The position numbers were made by a program, and so were the translations under genes. 64,000 nt of DNA from Sphaerochaeta associata (GTDB lineage Bacteria > Spirochaetota > Spirochaetia > Sphaerochaetales > Sphaerochaetaceae): assembly GCF_022869165.1 (NCBI RefSeq), contig NZ_CP094929.1, positions 1,674,001 to 1,738,000 on the forward strand, written 5' to 3'. Shown here in pieces: positions 53,247-63,638 of this stretch. Position 1 is the stretch's first letter, and each line of letters starts with the position of its first letter. The notes beneath the pieces are model-generated. The model had not been told where the DNA came from and did not search any database. It saw only the letters and a program-made list of their open reading frames with translations.

Positions 53247-56200
53247 CTATGTTGCCTGTGTACGAATCCATTCTTGGTTGGATTGCGTCCACTTCTCTTC
53301 TACATTCAACTCCGGGATGGTATTCCAAGTAAGGAAAACCGATACTGTAGGAACCCAGTTGTATTGATTGTTCGATAATACAACACTTCCGGTGTATTTA
53401 CAATTCAACGACCAATCGCCCAGATAATGGACCAAATCGAACGAGATCGAACTCAGGTTGAACTGGGTGAGGTAACGGCCGTTTCCGCTCATATCAAAGC
53501 TTCTGAGCAGGTCCTCCCATAAGAGCGGGAATGAAAACAATCCCTGATCGTCATAATACCGGAAGAAGCCGGTATTCGAACTCTTTACCGCTAGGTTGCA
53601 ATCCAAAAACTCTGCAATACTGAATCCGACGCTGCCCACCACATCCAGACTGCTGGCATACCGGTCCTGGAAATGGAAATTGAAGGAAGCATCCAAACCG
53701 AGCCTGAATTCGATGCGTCGTTTCCACAATCTGAATGACAGTTGTTTTGCACTGATGGTTGCACTCAGCTTTTGCGGTTCAAGCGTACCGACCTGCCCCT
53801 GCATCACATAGGTAAGGGCAACCGAAGGAATTTCAGCCTTGAATGTCAAATTTTCAATCCAATCTTGAATATTCTTTGTCGTAAGGCCTTGGTAAGAGAC
53901 GATTTGTGACAGTTTTACCTTGTTGGTAAAAAGTGAAGTACTCATGCTTTGCTTTACACTGAGCGCATCACGTGTACGAATGGGATTTCCCTTCAAATCA
54001 TAATTGGCATCGACTTGGAAGGTGAAGGCTGTAAGGGTATACCGTACCTGGCCGAACATTGCATCCTTCTTCAAGACCTGATCCTGCTCCGTCCAACGAT
54101 AGGAGGCCGAAAGAAGAAATGGTCCGTTCTTGTAGGAGAGCATGGGAAGCAAGGATTGGGTGACCGGGTACAGACCGGCTGTCACAGATGGTGTGAGCAT
54201 GCCATTCCCAAGCGGCACCGCCCTTTCAAATTTAAGCTGATGAACGGTTACCGTATCCTTGGTGAAAGCGTATTCCTCTTCTTTGGTGTCCACAATCACC
54301 GTTACAGGATTTGTCGAGGTTCTTGTCTGTGTCTCCTGCAAGCGGTATAAGCGTTGGCTGAGTGTATAGGAGAGCCCGAGGGCGGGGAGTTCGGCCTTGG
54401 TGACGCTGAACAGTTGCACCTCTTGGTTATAAAACACATTCTTGCTCTGGTCCTCAACAACACTGACCTGGGGTATGATCTCCTGGGTCAGCTTGAGCAT
54501 GTGCGTGTGCGGTGAAGCTGACAGGACGAAAGAACCTTTGGTAAAGCTGTACAGATACGCATCGTCCTCCCAATCGAGGGCGGTAGTGGTTGCGGTGAGG
54601 GAGTGAGTAAGTTTCTGGTCGATTGAATAGGTGAAAGAGAGGTTCCGGTTTGCACCAACCTTACTTTTTTGTGCATCAGACAGACCTGTCTCATATGCTT
54701 TGGGAACCAGCGGAGGAAGCTCAAGAGAGGCCGTTTGAACCTTTTCCGCTTTCTTTGCTTCGATGGGTGAAGATAATGAAAGCAGAGAACCGGAAATGTT
54801 CGCCTGAAGTTCGGGGATGACTACGTTCTTCAGTACATAGGAATATGTACTGTCCTCCTTCTGCCAATCCCACTTTGCCTGTGCACTGAGATTTGAAATG
54901 TTCAGTGAATTCAGGTAGGGAGACAGCGTAGTCTTGGGAAGGGAGAAAGAACCGGCAAGTTTCCAGGTATAACTGGTAATGTCATTGTTGAAATCAGTTG
55001 GGAACTCCTGTGCCTTTCCCAAGGGCGCATCGAAGGAGAACATGGATAATCGATTGGCATAGAGACGTTTCACCTTGGGGTCCGAGTAATAAGGAAGATC
55101 AAGGCGGACATCAAGGAGGTTTGTGTCGAGCTTGAGGGTATGTTCTCCGTAATACCGATAAACAGGCACATCAGAGTAAGCAGCCAGGACATCCTTGCCA
55201 TCAGCATAGAGGGCGAGAGAATCATGTATATCGATACTGAGTTTTTTCTCAAAAAGAGAGATATGACCGGTAAGGCCGGTGTGTAGTCCAGCCAGTTCAT
55301 ATGCATCTGCGAGAAATGTGAGGTAGGAGCCGCTCAGGCGCGCCCAGCTCTGAAATCCAGTCTCACGTTCTCTTGGGGTGTAGAGGATTCCATCGGGAAA
55401 CAAGGCCTGGCTGTTGGATGCAGAGAGCAGGCTGGCAAAGCTTGATTTCTCGCTTTCCGAGAGTTTTGGATTGGTGCCGAACAATTCAAAACTCGTGGAA
55501 ACAAACATCCCTCGTTCACTGGCAAACCCCATGGCGGGATTACCCGTCATCCGATTTCCCGGAAACAAGAAAAACGGAGTCCAAAATACCGGCACACGCC
55601 CTACATGCAACGATGCCCGATGCACCATCAAATCTCCACCGGGAAGGAACATCATCTGTTTCGCCCTGATCGAGGAGAGGCTTTCCTCCTTCCTGGTGCC
55701 GATCCAACCATCAGTATAGAGAAGGCTTGAAGCGTTTCCGTCATAGGTGATCTGCGTTCCAGAAGTAAAAAGCGTAATCTTCTGGTCCTCACTGTTTGTT
55801 TTCTCGCTTTGCGTAGTCGCTCCCCTGATAAAAAGGGTTGAATTCGACCAATCCAGGGTGATTATGGAGGCGTCGACGTCTTGCAGAGCACTGTCAATCG
55901 TCGGATCTTCGTAGGATACTGATCCTTGCGCACTGAGCATGGTATGCTCAAGATCGATGAGCATTTTCTGTGCGGATAACCTTTTTTCCTTGCTCTCGCC
56001 TTCCAGCTTGAATGAGATCACCACATTTCCCTGCAATTGGACGAGTGAGGAAGCACCGTCGGTGGACAGCTCATCGGCATGGAGGATGGTCATCTCATAC
56101 TGTCTATCCTTCCCTTCCTGCAATGGGATGGATGCGACATCCAGATTATGGTAGGCGAGCAACTGCTGTCGCAAATCTTTTACATCTGCAGCAGTGATAT

Positions 56201-56360
56201 CCCGGAGCCGGGCCATTTCCTGCAATGTTCCCTCATCGGCCTGCTGGATGCTGAGTGCAAGCATCAGATTGTCCGTCTGTGCATGTAAAACAGAACCCAT
56301 GATGAAAATCAGGGCAAAAACACAGACAATCCTTTTTTGTTTTCGTTCAGCCTTTCTCAT
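53247..56360 (-). CDS. lptD: LptD-like LPS-assembly outer-membrane protein
   Basis: A 1037-residue predicted outer-membrane protein: a signal peptide (cleavage near 'SVLHAQ'), a helical N-terminal insert (about 30-90), an OstA/LptA-like beta-jellyroll ('[10 protein letters not shown]' to '[12 protein letters not shown]', about 95-200), then a very large beta-barrel. '[19 protein letters not shown]' near 285 matches the LptD segment between the jellyroll and barrel. It is larger than E. coli LptD (784). LptD-like proteins are reported from treponemes that lack classical LPS, so the lipid carried is uncertain. The start lies inside the uvrA 3' end (14-nt overlap). Confidence 0.82.
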   Translation of the reverse strand: MRKAERKQKRIVCVFALIFIMGSVLHAQTDNLMLALSIQQADEGTLQEMARLRDITAADVKDLRQQLLAYHNLDVASIPLQEGKDRQYEMTILHADELSTDGASSLVQLQGNVVISFKLEGESKEKRLSAQKMLIDLEHTMLSAQGSVSYEDPTIDSALQDVDASIITLDWSNSTLFIRGATTQSEKTNSEDQKITLFTSGTQITYDGNASSLLYTDGWIGTRKEESLSSIRAKQMMFLPGGDLMVHRASLHVGRVPVFWTPFFLFPGNRMTGNPAMGFASERGMFVSTSFELFGTNPKLSESEKSSFASLLSASNSQALFPDGILYTPRERETGFQSWARLSGSYLTFLADAYELAGLHTGLTGHISLFEKKLSIDIHDSLALYADGKDVLAAYSDVPVYRYYGEHTLKLDTNLLDVRLDLPYYSDPKVKRLYANRLSMFSFDAPLGKAQEFPTDFNNDITSYTWKLAGSFSLPKTTLSPYLNSLNISNLSAQAKWDWQKEDSTYSYVLKNVVIPELQANISGSLLSLSSPIEAKKAEKVQTASLELPPLVPKAYETGLSDAQKSKVGANRNLSFTYSIDQKLTHSLTATTTALDWEDDAYLYSFTKGSFVLSASPHTHMLKLTQEIIPQVSVVEDQSKNVFYNQEVQLFSVTKAELPALGLSYTLSQRLYRLQETQTRTSTNPVTVIVDTKEEEYAFTKDTVTVHQLKFERAVPLGNGMLTPSVTAGLYPVTQSLLPMLSYKNGPFLLSASYRWTEQDQVLKKDAMFGQVRYTLTAFTFQVDANYDLKGNPIRTRDALSVKQSMSTSLFTNKVKLSQIVSYQGLTTKNIQDWIENLTFKAEIPSVALTYVMQGQVGTLEPQKLSATISAKQLSFRLWKRRIEFRLGLDASFNFHFQDRYASSLDVVGSVGFSIAEFLDCNLAVKSSNTGFFRYYDDQGLFSFPLLWEDLLRSFDMSGNGRYLTQFNLSSISFDLVHYLGDWSLNCKYTGSVVLSNNQYNWVPTVSVFLTWNTIPELNVEEKWTQSNQEWIRTQAT

Positions 56361-59181
56361 GGAACATCTGAGCAAGATAATACCCTGTGTGGGAGTCCTT
56401 GCATAGGGCAAGTTGCTCAGGAGTTCCAGTTGCTACAACCATACCGCCGCCATCGCCGCCTTCAGGACCCAAGTCAATCACATGATCGGACTGCATGATT
56501 ACATCAAGATTATGTTCGATCAACAGAATGGTATTGCCTTGATCCACCAAACGATTAAGGACTTCCATCAATTTCTTGACATCGGCAAAGTGCAGACCTG
56601 TAGTAGGCTCATCGAGAACATACAAGGTCTTTCCCGTCCCGTACTTGGAGAGCTCAAGACTCAGCTTGACCCGTTGGGCCTCTCCTCCACTGAGGGTGAG
56701 GGCGCTTTGACCGAGTTTGATGTACTCAAGACCTACGGAAATGAGGGTGTCTATCTTGCGCTTGATCTTGGGAATGGCAGAGAAGAACCCACTCGCCTCT
56801 TCCATGGTCATCTCCAAAACCTCATGAATATTTTTACCCTTGTATCTTACAGCCAACGTTTCCTTATTGAAGCGCTTTCCATGACACACATCGCAGGTTA
56901 CATACACATCCGGCAGGAAATTCATCTCAATTTTCAGATTCCCGTCACCTTGGCAATTCTCACAGCGGCCTCCTTGGACATTGAAGGAGAAACGCCCGCT
57001 CTTATACCCCCTGGCCTTGCTGTCGGGCAAAGAGGCAAAGAGATCACGGATCGCCGTGAATACACCGACATACGTGGCGGGATTGCTCCTTGGCGTTCTT
57101 CCGATCGGGCTCTGATCGATATTGATCACCTTATCAAGATGCTCCACCCCTGAGATGGAGGAAAACCCATCGTAATTAGGATTCTTTCGGGAGAGCTGCC
57201 TGCGAACCGCAGGAAGCAGCACTTCATTGAGCAGAGAGCTTTTGCCGCTGCCGCTTACTCCGGTGAATACAACCAATTTGCCAAGCGGTATCTCCACATC
57301 GATGTGTTTGAGATTGTTCTTGTTAGCCCCTTCGACACGAATCACACTTTTGTTGCCCGTCCTGCGTTTTGTGGGGATATCCATACGTAAGGCACCACTT
57401 AGATATTGACCGGTTATGCTGTTTGGATTACGGGCAACTTCTTCGGGTCTCCCTTGGGCGGTGATATAGCCGCCGTGTACACCGGCCCCCGGTCCTAAAT
57501 CCACAAGATAGTCGGCTTCCCGAATCGTAGCCTCGTCGTGCTCTACGACCAGAACCGTATTGCCCAGATCCCTGAGATGCTTCAAGGTATCGATCAGCTT
57601 CTGATTATCCCGCTGATGCAGCCCGATGGATGGTTCATCCAGTACATAGAGCACTCCGCTGAGAGCCGACCCTATCTGCGTGGCTAGTCGTATGCGCTGT
57701 GCTTCACCGCCGCTGAGCGTGGCGCTGCTGCGATCGAGGGTCAGATAGTTCAATCCGACATCACGCAGAAATGAGAGGCGACTGCGGATTTCTTTGAGAA
57801 TCTGGTAGGAAATCTGTTGCTGGCTCTCGGTAAGTGTCAATGTTTGGAAAAAGGCATTTGCTTCTTTTACCGACAACCTCGTAGTCTGCATGATGTTCAT
57901 GCCGTTGATCGATACTGCAAGGGCTTCCTCCCGAAGTCGGTCCCCATGACACGTTGGACACACTTTCGAGGTTTGGAATCCATTCATCCACATTTTAATC
58001 TGCATGCTGTTCGTCTCATAATAACGACGTTGCAAATCAGAAATAATACCGGGGAACGGCTTTTCCACGCGATACGTCTGGCTCGACTTCTCCCTGGTAT
58101 ACTCAACGAAAATCCTCTCCTCGGTTCCATAGAGTATTGCCTGGATGGTTTTTTCACTTAAGTCTGCGAATGGAGTATCCAAGGTAAAATGAAAATGTTT
58201 TGCAAGGGCTTCGAATTGCGAACGAGACCACTGGGCATCCGGATTCATCGTGGCTATCGCCCCTTCATTGAAGCTTTTCGAGTAGTCGGGAATGATTAGA
58301 TCAGGATCGAATTCAGTCTTGACACCCAGACCATTGCACTCAGGACATGCTCCGAAGGGATTGTTGAAACTGAACAACCTCGGTTCAAGTTCAGGCATGG
58401 TGATCCCGCAATGGGCGCAACTATTGCGTTCACTGTAGATCTCCTCATGCTCCTCATCATTTGCACCCAGAAAAGTAATCTTAACCAATCCTTGGGTCAT
58501 CTCGATACAGGTCTCGATGCTGGAGGCAAGACGAGTTCGGATATCGCTCTTGAGTATCAAGCGATCGACAACCACATCGATGGAGTGCTTGTACTGCTTA
58601 TCCAACTTGATGGGGTCTTCCAGACTTACCATCTGCCCATCCACTTTCACACGCACAAACCCGGAGGCTTTCGCATCGTCGAAGACCTTCTTGAACTCCC
58701 CTTTCTTACCTATGGCAACGGGAGCACTGACTATGATTTTTGTCCCCTCCTGGGCTTTGAAAATGGCATCGATAATTTGATCGACGCTCATCTCACTGAT
58801 AGGACGACCGCACACATGACAGTGGGGTTCTCCGACACGAGCCCACAAAAGACGGAAATAGTCATATATTTCAGTAACCGTACCAACAGTCGAACGAGGA
58901 TTGCGGTGCGTCGATTTCTGTTCGATGGCGATGGCGGGACTCAACCCCTCCATGTAATCTACATCGGGTTTGTCCATTCGATCCAAAAACATACGCGCAT
59001 AAGAGCTGAGGCTTTCGACGTACCGCCGCTGTCCCTCGGCGAAAATGGTATCAAAGGCAAGCGAACTTTTACCGCTGCCGGAAATCCCACTGATGACGAT
59101 CAGTTGGTCCTTGGTCAATTCAAGGTCTATATTTTTCAGATTGTGCTCTCTCGCACCTTTGATGATCAATGTATTAAGCAT
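56347..59181 (-). CDS. uvrA: Excinuclease ABC subunit A
   Basis: Damage-recognition ATPase of nucleotide excision repair. The 944-residue protein has both ATPase halves: Walker A '[12 protein letters not shown]' near 31 and '[13 protein letters not shown]' near 640, and two 'LSGGEAQR' signatures. It has the zinc fingers 'CAHCG...CPECNG' and 'CENCQGDG...CDVCHGKR'. The ATG at 59181 overlaps the last codons of ispG by 8 nt. It ends within the start of lptD. Confidence 0.98.
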   Translation of the reverse strand: MLNTLIIKGAREHNLKNIDLELTKDQLIVISGISGSGKSSLAFDTIFAEGQRRYVESLSSYARMFLDRMDKPDVDYMEGLSPAIAIEQKSTHRNPRSTVGTVTEIYDYFRLLWARVGEPHCHVCGRPISEMSVDQIIDAIFKAQEGTKIIVSAPVAIGKKGEFKKVFDDAKASGFVRVKVDGQMVSLEDPIKLDKQYKHSIDVVVDRLILKSDIRTRLASSIETCIEMTQGLVKITFLGANDEEHEEIYSERNSCAHCGITMPELEPRLFSFNNPFGACPECNGLGVKTEFDPDLIIPDYSKSFNEGAIATMNPDAQWSRSQFEALAKHFHFTLDTPFADLSEKTIQAILYGTEERIFVEYTREKSSQTYRVEKPFPGIISDLQRRYYETNSMQIKMWMNGFQTSKVCPTCHGDRLREEALAVSINGMNIMQTTRLSVKEANAFFQTLTLTESQQQISYQILKEIRSRLSFLRDVGLNYLTLDRSSATLSGGEAQRIRLATQIGSALSGVLYVLDEPSIGLHQRDNQKLIDTLKHLRDLGNTVLVVEHDEATIREADYLVDLGPGAGVHGGYITAQGRPEEVARNPNSITGQYLSGALRMDIPTKRRTGNKSVIRVEGANKNNLKHIDVEIPLGKLVVFTGVSGSGKSSLLNEVLLPAVRRQLSRKNPNYDGFSSISGVEHLDKVINIDQSPIGRTPRSNPATYVGVFTAIRDLFASLPDSKARGYKSGRFSFNVQGGRCENCQGDGNLKIEMNFLPDVYVTCDVCHGKRFNKETLAVRYKGKNIHEVLEMTMEEASGFFSAIPKIKRKIDTLISVGLEYIKLGQSALTLSGGEAQRVKLSLELSKYGTGKTLYVLDEPTTGLHFADVKKLMEVLNRLVDQGNTILLIEHNLDVIMQSDHVIDLGPEGGDGGGMVVATGTPEQLALCKDSHTGYYLAQMFHEKG

Positions 59182-60214
59182 GTTCAATGGCTTCCAACAA
59201 AGCAGCTTTAGCATCCTGCTGCGTCACTTTCTTTATCAACGTACCCTTCTCATAGAGAAAAATACTATTACCGATGCCTGTGATGGCCAAATCAGCTGCT
59301 TTGGCTTCCCCGGGCCCATTTACCTGACAACCCATAATGGCTACTGTCAAATCCTTGTCCATCATCAGCAAATCAGACTCGATGGACTCTAGGAATCCTT
59401 GGGAATCAAAACTATGCCTTCCGCAACGGGGACAGCTGACAACCCTGATCCCCTTCTTTCTCAAGCCAAGGGTCCTCAGCAGTTCGACACCCGCCTGTAC
59501 TTCAGTCTCAATGTCACCGGTGATGCTGATTCGAAGCGTATTCCCGATTCCCTCGCTGAGAAGCTGTCCCAAAGCCCATGTCGAGCGGGTGATTGCACTG
59601 ACAACCGACCCAGCCTCGGTTACACCGAGGTGCAGAGGATAATCACTGAGCTTTGCAAAGAGACGGTTCGCCTCAAGCGTCACCTCGGTATCGCTGGCTT
59701 TCAAGGAAACCACCGTATTGTAGAAATGCGCCTGCTCAAACCACGAGAGATACGTCAAGGCGGTGTTGCACATCAAAGTCGGCACAGGATCGTTTCCTTT
59801 GGGAAGGGAGCCGCTGTTCAAACCAATGCGTATGGCGACATTATGATCCTTTGCACTCTTGACCACCTCATCGACTTTCCACCTTGCCCCGATGTTCCCG
59901 GGATTGATGCGGATTTTCTGGCATCCGCATGCTATGGCGTCAAGGGCGAGCTGGTAATCAAAATGAATATCAGCCACTACAGGGATAGGGCTTCGTTTAC
60001 ATATATAGGAGAACGAATCTTGGTCATCCTTTGAAGGATATGAGAACCTAATAATATCGCAACCCATTGCATTGAGCTTTCCAATACGTCTGAGCAGTTC
60101 ATCGAGGGCCTCTCCCTCCTTGGGAAGGGCGCTGTCATACATCGTTTGAATAAGAACAGGGAAGCCTTTGCCGAGCATTGCATTCCCGATCATTACCTGA
60201 TGATCACCTGTCAT
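59174..60214 (-). CDS. ispG: 4-hydroxy-3-methylbut-2-en-1-yl diphosphate synthase (flavodoxin)
   Basis: A 4Fe-4S enzyme of the MEP isoprenoid pathway. The 346-residue protein has the TIM-barrel half ('[14 protein letters not shown]', '[10 protein letters not shown]', 'RIGLNSGSL') and the cluster half ('[11 protein letters not shown]', '[18 protein letters not shown]', three Cys ligands). The ATG at 60214 has AGGAG; a second ATG at 60193 is possible. A palindrome-bearing promoter lies directly upstream. It heads a seven-gene run to corC. Confidence 0.96.
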   Translation of the reverse strand: MTGDHQVMIGNAMLGKGFPVLIQTMYDSALPKEGEALDELLRRIGKLNAMGCDIIRFSYPSKDDQDSFSYICKRSPIPVVADIHFDYQLALDAIACGCQKIRINPGNIGARWKVDEVVKSAKDHNVAIRIGLNSGSLPKGNDPVPTLMCNTALTYLSWFEQAHFYNTVVSLKASDTEVTLEANRLFAKLSDYPLHLGVTEAGSVVSAITRSTWALGQLLSEGIGNTLRISITGDIETEVQAGVELLRTLGLRKKGIRVVSCPRCGRHSFDSQGFLESIESDLLMMDKDLTVAIMGCQVNGPGEAKAADLAITGIGNSIFLYEKGTLIKKVTQQDAKAALLEAIEHA

Positions 60215-60231
60215 TGTGCATCTCCTCGTAC

Positions 60232-60262
60232 ATCGTACACAAACACTTTACAATTGTAAAGT
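60232..60262 (-). promoter_or_regulatory. ispG operon promoter with 18-bp palindromic operator
   Basis: On the minus strand, TTTACA (60260-60255), a 17-nt spacer and TACGAT (60237-60232). The -35 lies inside a perfect 18-bp palindrome ACTTTACAATTGTAAAGT (60245-60262), a typical repressor-site arrangement. The TTACAATTGTAA core resembles Fur/PerR-family boxes, which would suit an Fe-S enzyme gene; the regulator is not identified. Confidence 0.65.
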
Positions 60263-60268
60263 ACATGC

Positions 60269-60700
60269 CTACGGTTGTAGAACAATTGTCATTCGTCTTA
60301 CCACAGAAGGTGAATTCGTGCATGCAATACCCAAGGCATACGGCTCACGCGGTAAAAACAGGGTAAACATACCCTTTTTGGCTGTCACCACAGCTTTGAT
60401 GGGACTGTCGTCGATGGCCAACCAACCCTTTTCATCTCTGGCGATTCCCTTGCATCGCTCGCTGTATGTCAGGCCGAACAACTCTTCTCCCTCAAGCATC
60501 ACCACCACAGTGGCAGCCGATTCATGAGCCCTGAAGCTGCCTGAAAAGGTGGATGGAACATATGATTCCACCTTCACAAGGAGTCTGCCGATTTCATAGG
60601 TCCCGTCTTCGTAGGCGTTTCCCAGAACATTTGAAATCTGATCGATACCATCGAGTATCGGAGCATACTGCATAAGATTTGAGAGACTGTCGTGAATCAT
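60269..60700 (-). CDS. YhcH/YjgK/YiaL (DUF386) family protein
   Basis: A 143-residue cupin-like protein. The family pattern is visible: 'RLLVKVESYVPS', 'FRAHESAATVVVMLEGEE' and the closing 'KKGMFTLFLPREPYALGIA'. Members are linked to sialic acid or other sugar-acid catabolism, but some act as protein partners; none of those pathways is in the window. The ATG at 60700 has AGGTGAGG 5 nt upstream; a GTG 6 nt earlier is less likely. It ends 54 nt before ispG. Confidence 0.85.
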   Translation of the reverse strand: MIHDSLSNLMQYAPILDGIDQISNVLGNAYEDGTYEIGRLLVKVESYVPSTFSGSFRAHESAATVVVMLEGEELFGLTYSERCKGIARDEKGWLAIDDSPIKAVVTAKKGMFTLFLPREPYALGIACTNSPSVVRRMTIVLQP

Positions 60701-60720
60701 TGCCACCTCACCTGAATGCT

Positions 60721-60749
60721 AGGATATACCGAATGGAAATTCCTTACAA
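60721..60749 (-). promoter_or_regulatory. Promoter of the YhcH-family gene
   Basis: On the minus strand, TTGTAA (60749-60744), a 17-nt spacer and TATCCT (60726-60721). The leader is about 14 nt and includes the Shine-Dalgarno. Confidence 0.55.
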
Positions 60750-60771
60750 GAAGCGTCGTTGACCTGATACC

Positions 60772-60800
60772 TTGCCAACTTTGGGATGGTACCGTACAGT
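60772..60800 (+). promoter_or_regulatory. Promoter of ogt, apparently leaderless
   Basis: TTGCCA (60772-60777), a 17-nt spacer and TACAGT (60795-60800). Seven nt separate it from the ATG at 60808, the same geometry as at lepB and the SUMF1 gene. Confidence 0.5.
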
Positions 60801-60807
60801 AATTGGC

Positions 60808-61272
60808 ATGCAGTACGAAAGAACATATCACAGCCCGATAGGCCCTCTCTATTTGAGATGCAGTGACACGCACATCGTCGAACTCTCGTTTCATGGAGAG
60901 GCTTCGGAAGTCGAAGCACATCATCATCTGCTTGATTTGGCACATCTGCAATTGGATGAGTATTTTGCCGGAAGCAGAAAAGCATTCACCCTTCCCTTGT
61001 TGATCGGAGGGACCCCCTTTCAAAAGAAAGTGTATGAAGCTCTGCTTTCCATCGAATACGGCCAAACGGCAAGCTATGAGGAAATTGCCATGAGAATCGG
61101 CAATCCAAAGGCCTGCAGGGCGGTCGGGATGGCGAACAACCGCAATCGATTGGCCCTGCTCATTCCCTGCCATCGTGTAGTCGGCAAGCATGGCTCTTTA
61201 GTAGGTTATGAGGGAGGTTTGGAGAAAAAGGCCTGGCTGCTGGATTTCGAACGCAGGCATCGTTCCTCATAA
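60808..61272 (+). CDS. ogt: Methylated-DNA--protein-cysteine S-methyltransferase
   Basis: Repairs O6-alkylguanine by suicide transfer to its own cysteine. The 154-residue protein has the helix-turn-helix segment 'SYEEIAMRIGNPKACRAVG', the Arg/Asn 'MANNRN' and the active site 'LIPCHRVVG'. It has Ogt length, without the Ada regulatory domain. The ATG at 60808 has no Shine-Dalgarno; the frame opens 36 nt earlier, but that start would lie in the promoter. It ends at the terminator shared with the V-ATPase operon. Confidence 0.93.
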   Translation: MQYERTYHSPIGPLYLRCSDTHIVELSFHGEASEVEAHHHLLDLAHLQLDEYFAGSRKAFTLPLLIGGTPFQKKVYEALLSIEYGQTASYEEIAMRIGNPKACRAVGMANNRNRLALLIPCHRVVGKHGSLVGYEGGLEKKAWLLDFERRHRSS

Positions 61273-61299
61273 AAAAGAACATCCCGGAAAGGGATGCTC
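61271..61299 (-). terminator. Terminator of the V-ATPase operon (shared with ogt)
   Basis: On the minus strand, GAGCATCCC and GGGATGTTC pair (one G-U) around a 5-nt loop, followed by six Us. The stem begins 5 nt after the ogt stop, so it may also end ogt transcripts. Confidence 0.85.
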
Positions 61300-61329
61300 T
61301 CTATCATGAACCGTTGCTTGGTAAGCTGC

Positions 61330-61767
61330 TTATTGCAGGGCGAGCAGGCTGAAGACCAAGGTGAAGAGTGCCACGGTCTCAACGATACCGATAACGATGA
61401 AGTAGTTGGCGGTTCCCTTGCCGGTTTCAGCAAGCGCATCACAGGCATTGGCTGCAACCTTTCCCTGCATCCAGGCTGAAAGCCCGATGGCAAGACCACC
61501 AAAGACACCAACGCCGAGGGCAAGTGTAGAAGCTGCGCCTGCTGCGATGGCGGCGGCGATGAAGTTCATCAACAAGAAGCCATAGATGGTCTGGGTCAGC
61601 GGGGCACCAGCGAACGCAACCATGATGAAGGGAGCAGGCTTTCCATTGGCATAGCACTTCTTCCAACCACCAACAGCCGCCTGTGCAGCTGCACCTGCGC
61701 CGAGACCGGAGCCGAGAGCAGAAAGAGCCAAAGCGCAAGCCATTCCGATAAATTCCAAATTTGCCAT
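61330..61767 (-). CDS. atpK: V-type ATP synthase proteolipid subunit K, Na+-type binding residues
   Basis: Rotor-ring subunit of the membrane V0 sector. The 145-residue protein has four membrane helices (two fused hairpins), as in NtpK of Enterococcus hirae. The ion-binding Glu is E130 in helix 4 ('VETVALF'), and T58, Q59 and Y62 lie in helix 2. Q101 lies at the end of helix 3. These match by spacing the Thr64, Gln65, Tyr68, Gln110 and Glu139 set that coordinates or locks Na+ in E. hirae NtpK. The ATG at 61767 has AAGGAG. It is last in the operon. Confidence 0.94.
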   Translation of the reverse strand: MANLEFIGMACALALSALGSGLGAGAAAQAAVGGWKKCYANGKPAPFIMVAFAGAPLTQTIYGFLLMNFIAAAIAAGAASTLALGVGVFGGLAIGLSAWMQGKVAANACDALAETGKGTANYFIVIGIVETVALFTLVFSLLALQ

Positions 61768-61798
61768 GATTTTCTCCTTAGTTGTTACCAAACAACGA

Positions 61799-63637
61799 TC
61801 AGTTTTCTTCCACCGTTTGTGCAAACGGTTCATATGCGATTCCGGTCCACTCCATTCCTAGCTGGCCGGAGAACTCCAAGAGATTGAGACGTACGCCATG
61901 TACGACCACACTGAGCAAACCCATGACCAAGTTCAAGGAGTGCCCGATAACCAAAATCAGAATACCGGCCGGTAAAGCCCAGCCGCTGAGCATGCCGCTT
62001 GCCATACTGTTGAAACTTTGAGCAATCGCAACCGATGCCATACCCACCGCAAACAACCTGATGTAGCTCATGATATTTGAGAAGGCGCTGATGGTGTTGA
62101 GAAAGGTGGTAAAGAAACCACCCAACCCGCTGAGGAACCCTTTCAGAAAAGGCACTCCAGGAGCTTGACTTCCGAAGCTGACAACCAAAAGGAAACCAAT
62201 TCCTACAATGCTGAATATCAGCATTACATCCGCAGGTTCTCCCACAACCAGTTGCAGGACGATGAAATAGAGCGCAAGGATATCGATCAACCACCCGATA
62301 TCGGCGACAAAACTGAGGTCTTTCTTGGGAATCTTGTGCATGATGTTCATAATGCACGCAAGAGAAAGCTGAACAGTTCCAATGATGAAGCAGAACTTCA
62401 TCACCTGGTTCTGCGCATCCACCGCAGTCAAGCCAAAGAGCTCCGGATAGTTCGAGATGGAAGGAATTACCAAGTTCTGAAGGAAGGGGAAAGCGACCAA
62501 GATTGCTTTGGAACCGAACCAGGTTCCTGTCAGGCTCCCCCACACCAGTGTTGCGATACTCAGTACATAGATGAGCATCACCAAGGTGGTTGCCTTTTTC
62601 TGCTTTGCATGCAAACCCACTGCAGCACCCAAGAAAATCAAGCCATAGCCTGCATCTCCGATGATCATGGCAAAGAAAAGGGTGAAGAAGAGCAAGAACC
62701 AGGTACTGATGTCATTCTCGCGATATCCGGGTACCGTGCCCAAGATATCGAACACAGGCTTGATGATTCCAAGACCCTTTGCATACTTGACCAACGTCGG
62801 AGGAGTGTCCTCTTCTGAAACATCATCGAGCAGATAAGCCCACTGATGAGAAGCTGCAAGACTGGTGAATTTCTCAACTTCCATTTCTGGCAGATATCCG
62901 CAAATCCACGTCAACTCCTCGGTTGCTTGTAAAGACTCACCCACCCGTTCAAAACGCATCGCCATCTCGATTTTCTTGAGTTGCAGGGCAAAAGCATCAA
63001 GATATTCTGCGCCATGCTTGAGGTTTTGAACAATGTGCGAAAGCTGCTTCTGATCCGAGGCGAACCTCTTCTGCAGAAATCCAAGCCCATACTCCGGAAG
63101 GTAGAAACGAGTGGCCGAGACCTCGGAGGGAAGTTCACTCCCAACCGTTGCAATGGCCTCCAGACTGCCTACAGGAGCCAAGGGAAGGTACTGGATTGAA
63201 GCGTCTAGTTTTTCCAGGTCTTTCTTGGTGATGGTATAGAAATACAGCTTGATTCCTTGCATTGCAAGTGTACGTACCTGATCGGGATCGAAATCACCCC
63301 AGGCACTTAGTGCTTCAATTTGAATCTTGTCATGAGAAATCTGCTCTTCAAGCTTCTTTCTACTCTCCAAGAGTCCTTGATAGCGTTCCGCAACTTCGGC
63401 AAAGACTTCATCAGAGAGCGTCAGCTGCTCCTTAGGTTTTTTCTTATCCTGCAAATCTGCAATGGCAGAGCGAATTTGGCTGATCTGGTCATACGTCTTT
63501 TCAAGCCCTTCAATCCGATCATTGCGGACCTGCTGGGTGTCGATATGCAGGAGCCCGGCTTTTCTCAGGTCCCTGAGCATGGAGCGACCATTATGCGCCT
63601 GTACAATGATATAGGCTTTTTTCATTGGTACTATCAT
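61799..63637 (-). CDS. atpI: V-type ATP synthase subunit I
   Basis: Stator/a-subunit homologue: a large cytoplasmic N-terminal arm (about 1-330, including coiled-coil segments such as 60-110) and a C-terminal membrane half with seven or eight helices. The family's essential Arg region lies in the later helices ('SYIRLFAVGMASVAIAQSFN'), and the closing 'HSLNLVMGLLSVVVHGVRLNLLEF' is typical. The 612-residue length is normal. The ATG at 63637 lies next to the atpD stop; an ATG 12 nt later is possible. Confidence 0.94.
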   Translation of the reverse strand: MIVPMKKAYIIVQAHNGRSMLRDLRKAGLLHIDTQQVRNDRIEGLEKTYDQISQIRSAIADLQDKKKPKEQLTLSDEVFAEVAERYQGLLESRKKLEEQISHDKIQIEALSAWGDFDPDQVRTLAMQGIKLYFYTITKKDLEKLDASIQYLPLAPVGSLEAIATVGSELPSEVSATRFYLPEYGLGFLQKRFASDQKQLSHIVQNLKHGAEYLDAFALQLKKIEMAMRFERVGESLQATEELTWICGYLPEMEVEKFTSLAASHQWAYLLDDVSEEDTPPTLVKYAKGLGIIKPVFDILGTVPGYRENDISTWFLLFFTLFFAMIIGDAGYGLIFLGAAVGLHAKQKKATTLVMLIYVLSIATLVWGSLTGTWFGSKAILVAFPFLQNLVIPSISNYPELFGLTAVDAQNQVMKFCFIIGTVQLSLACIMNIMHKIPKKDLSFVADIGWLIDILALYFIVLQLVVGEPADVMLIFSIVGIGFLLVVSFGSQAPGVPFLKGFLSGLGGFFTTFLNTISAFSNIMSYIRLFAVGMASVAIAQSFNSMASGMLSGWALPAGILILVIGHSLNLVMGLLSVVVHGVRLNLLEFSGQLGMEWTGIAYEPFAQTVEEN

Positions 63638-63638
63638 A

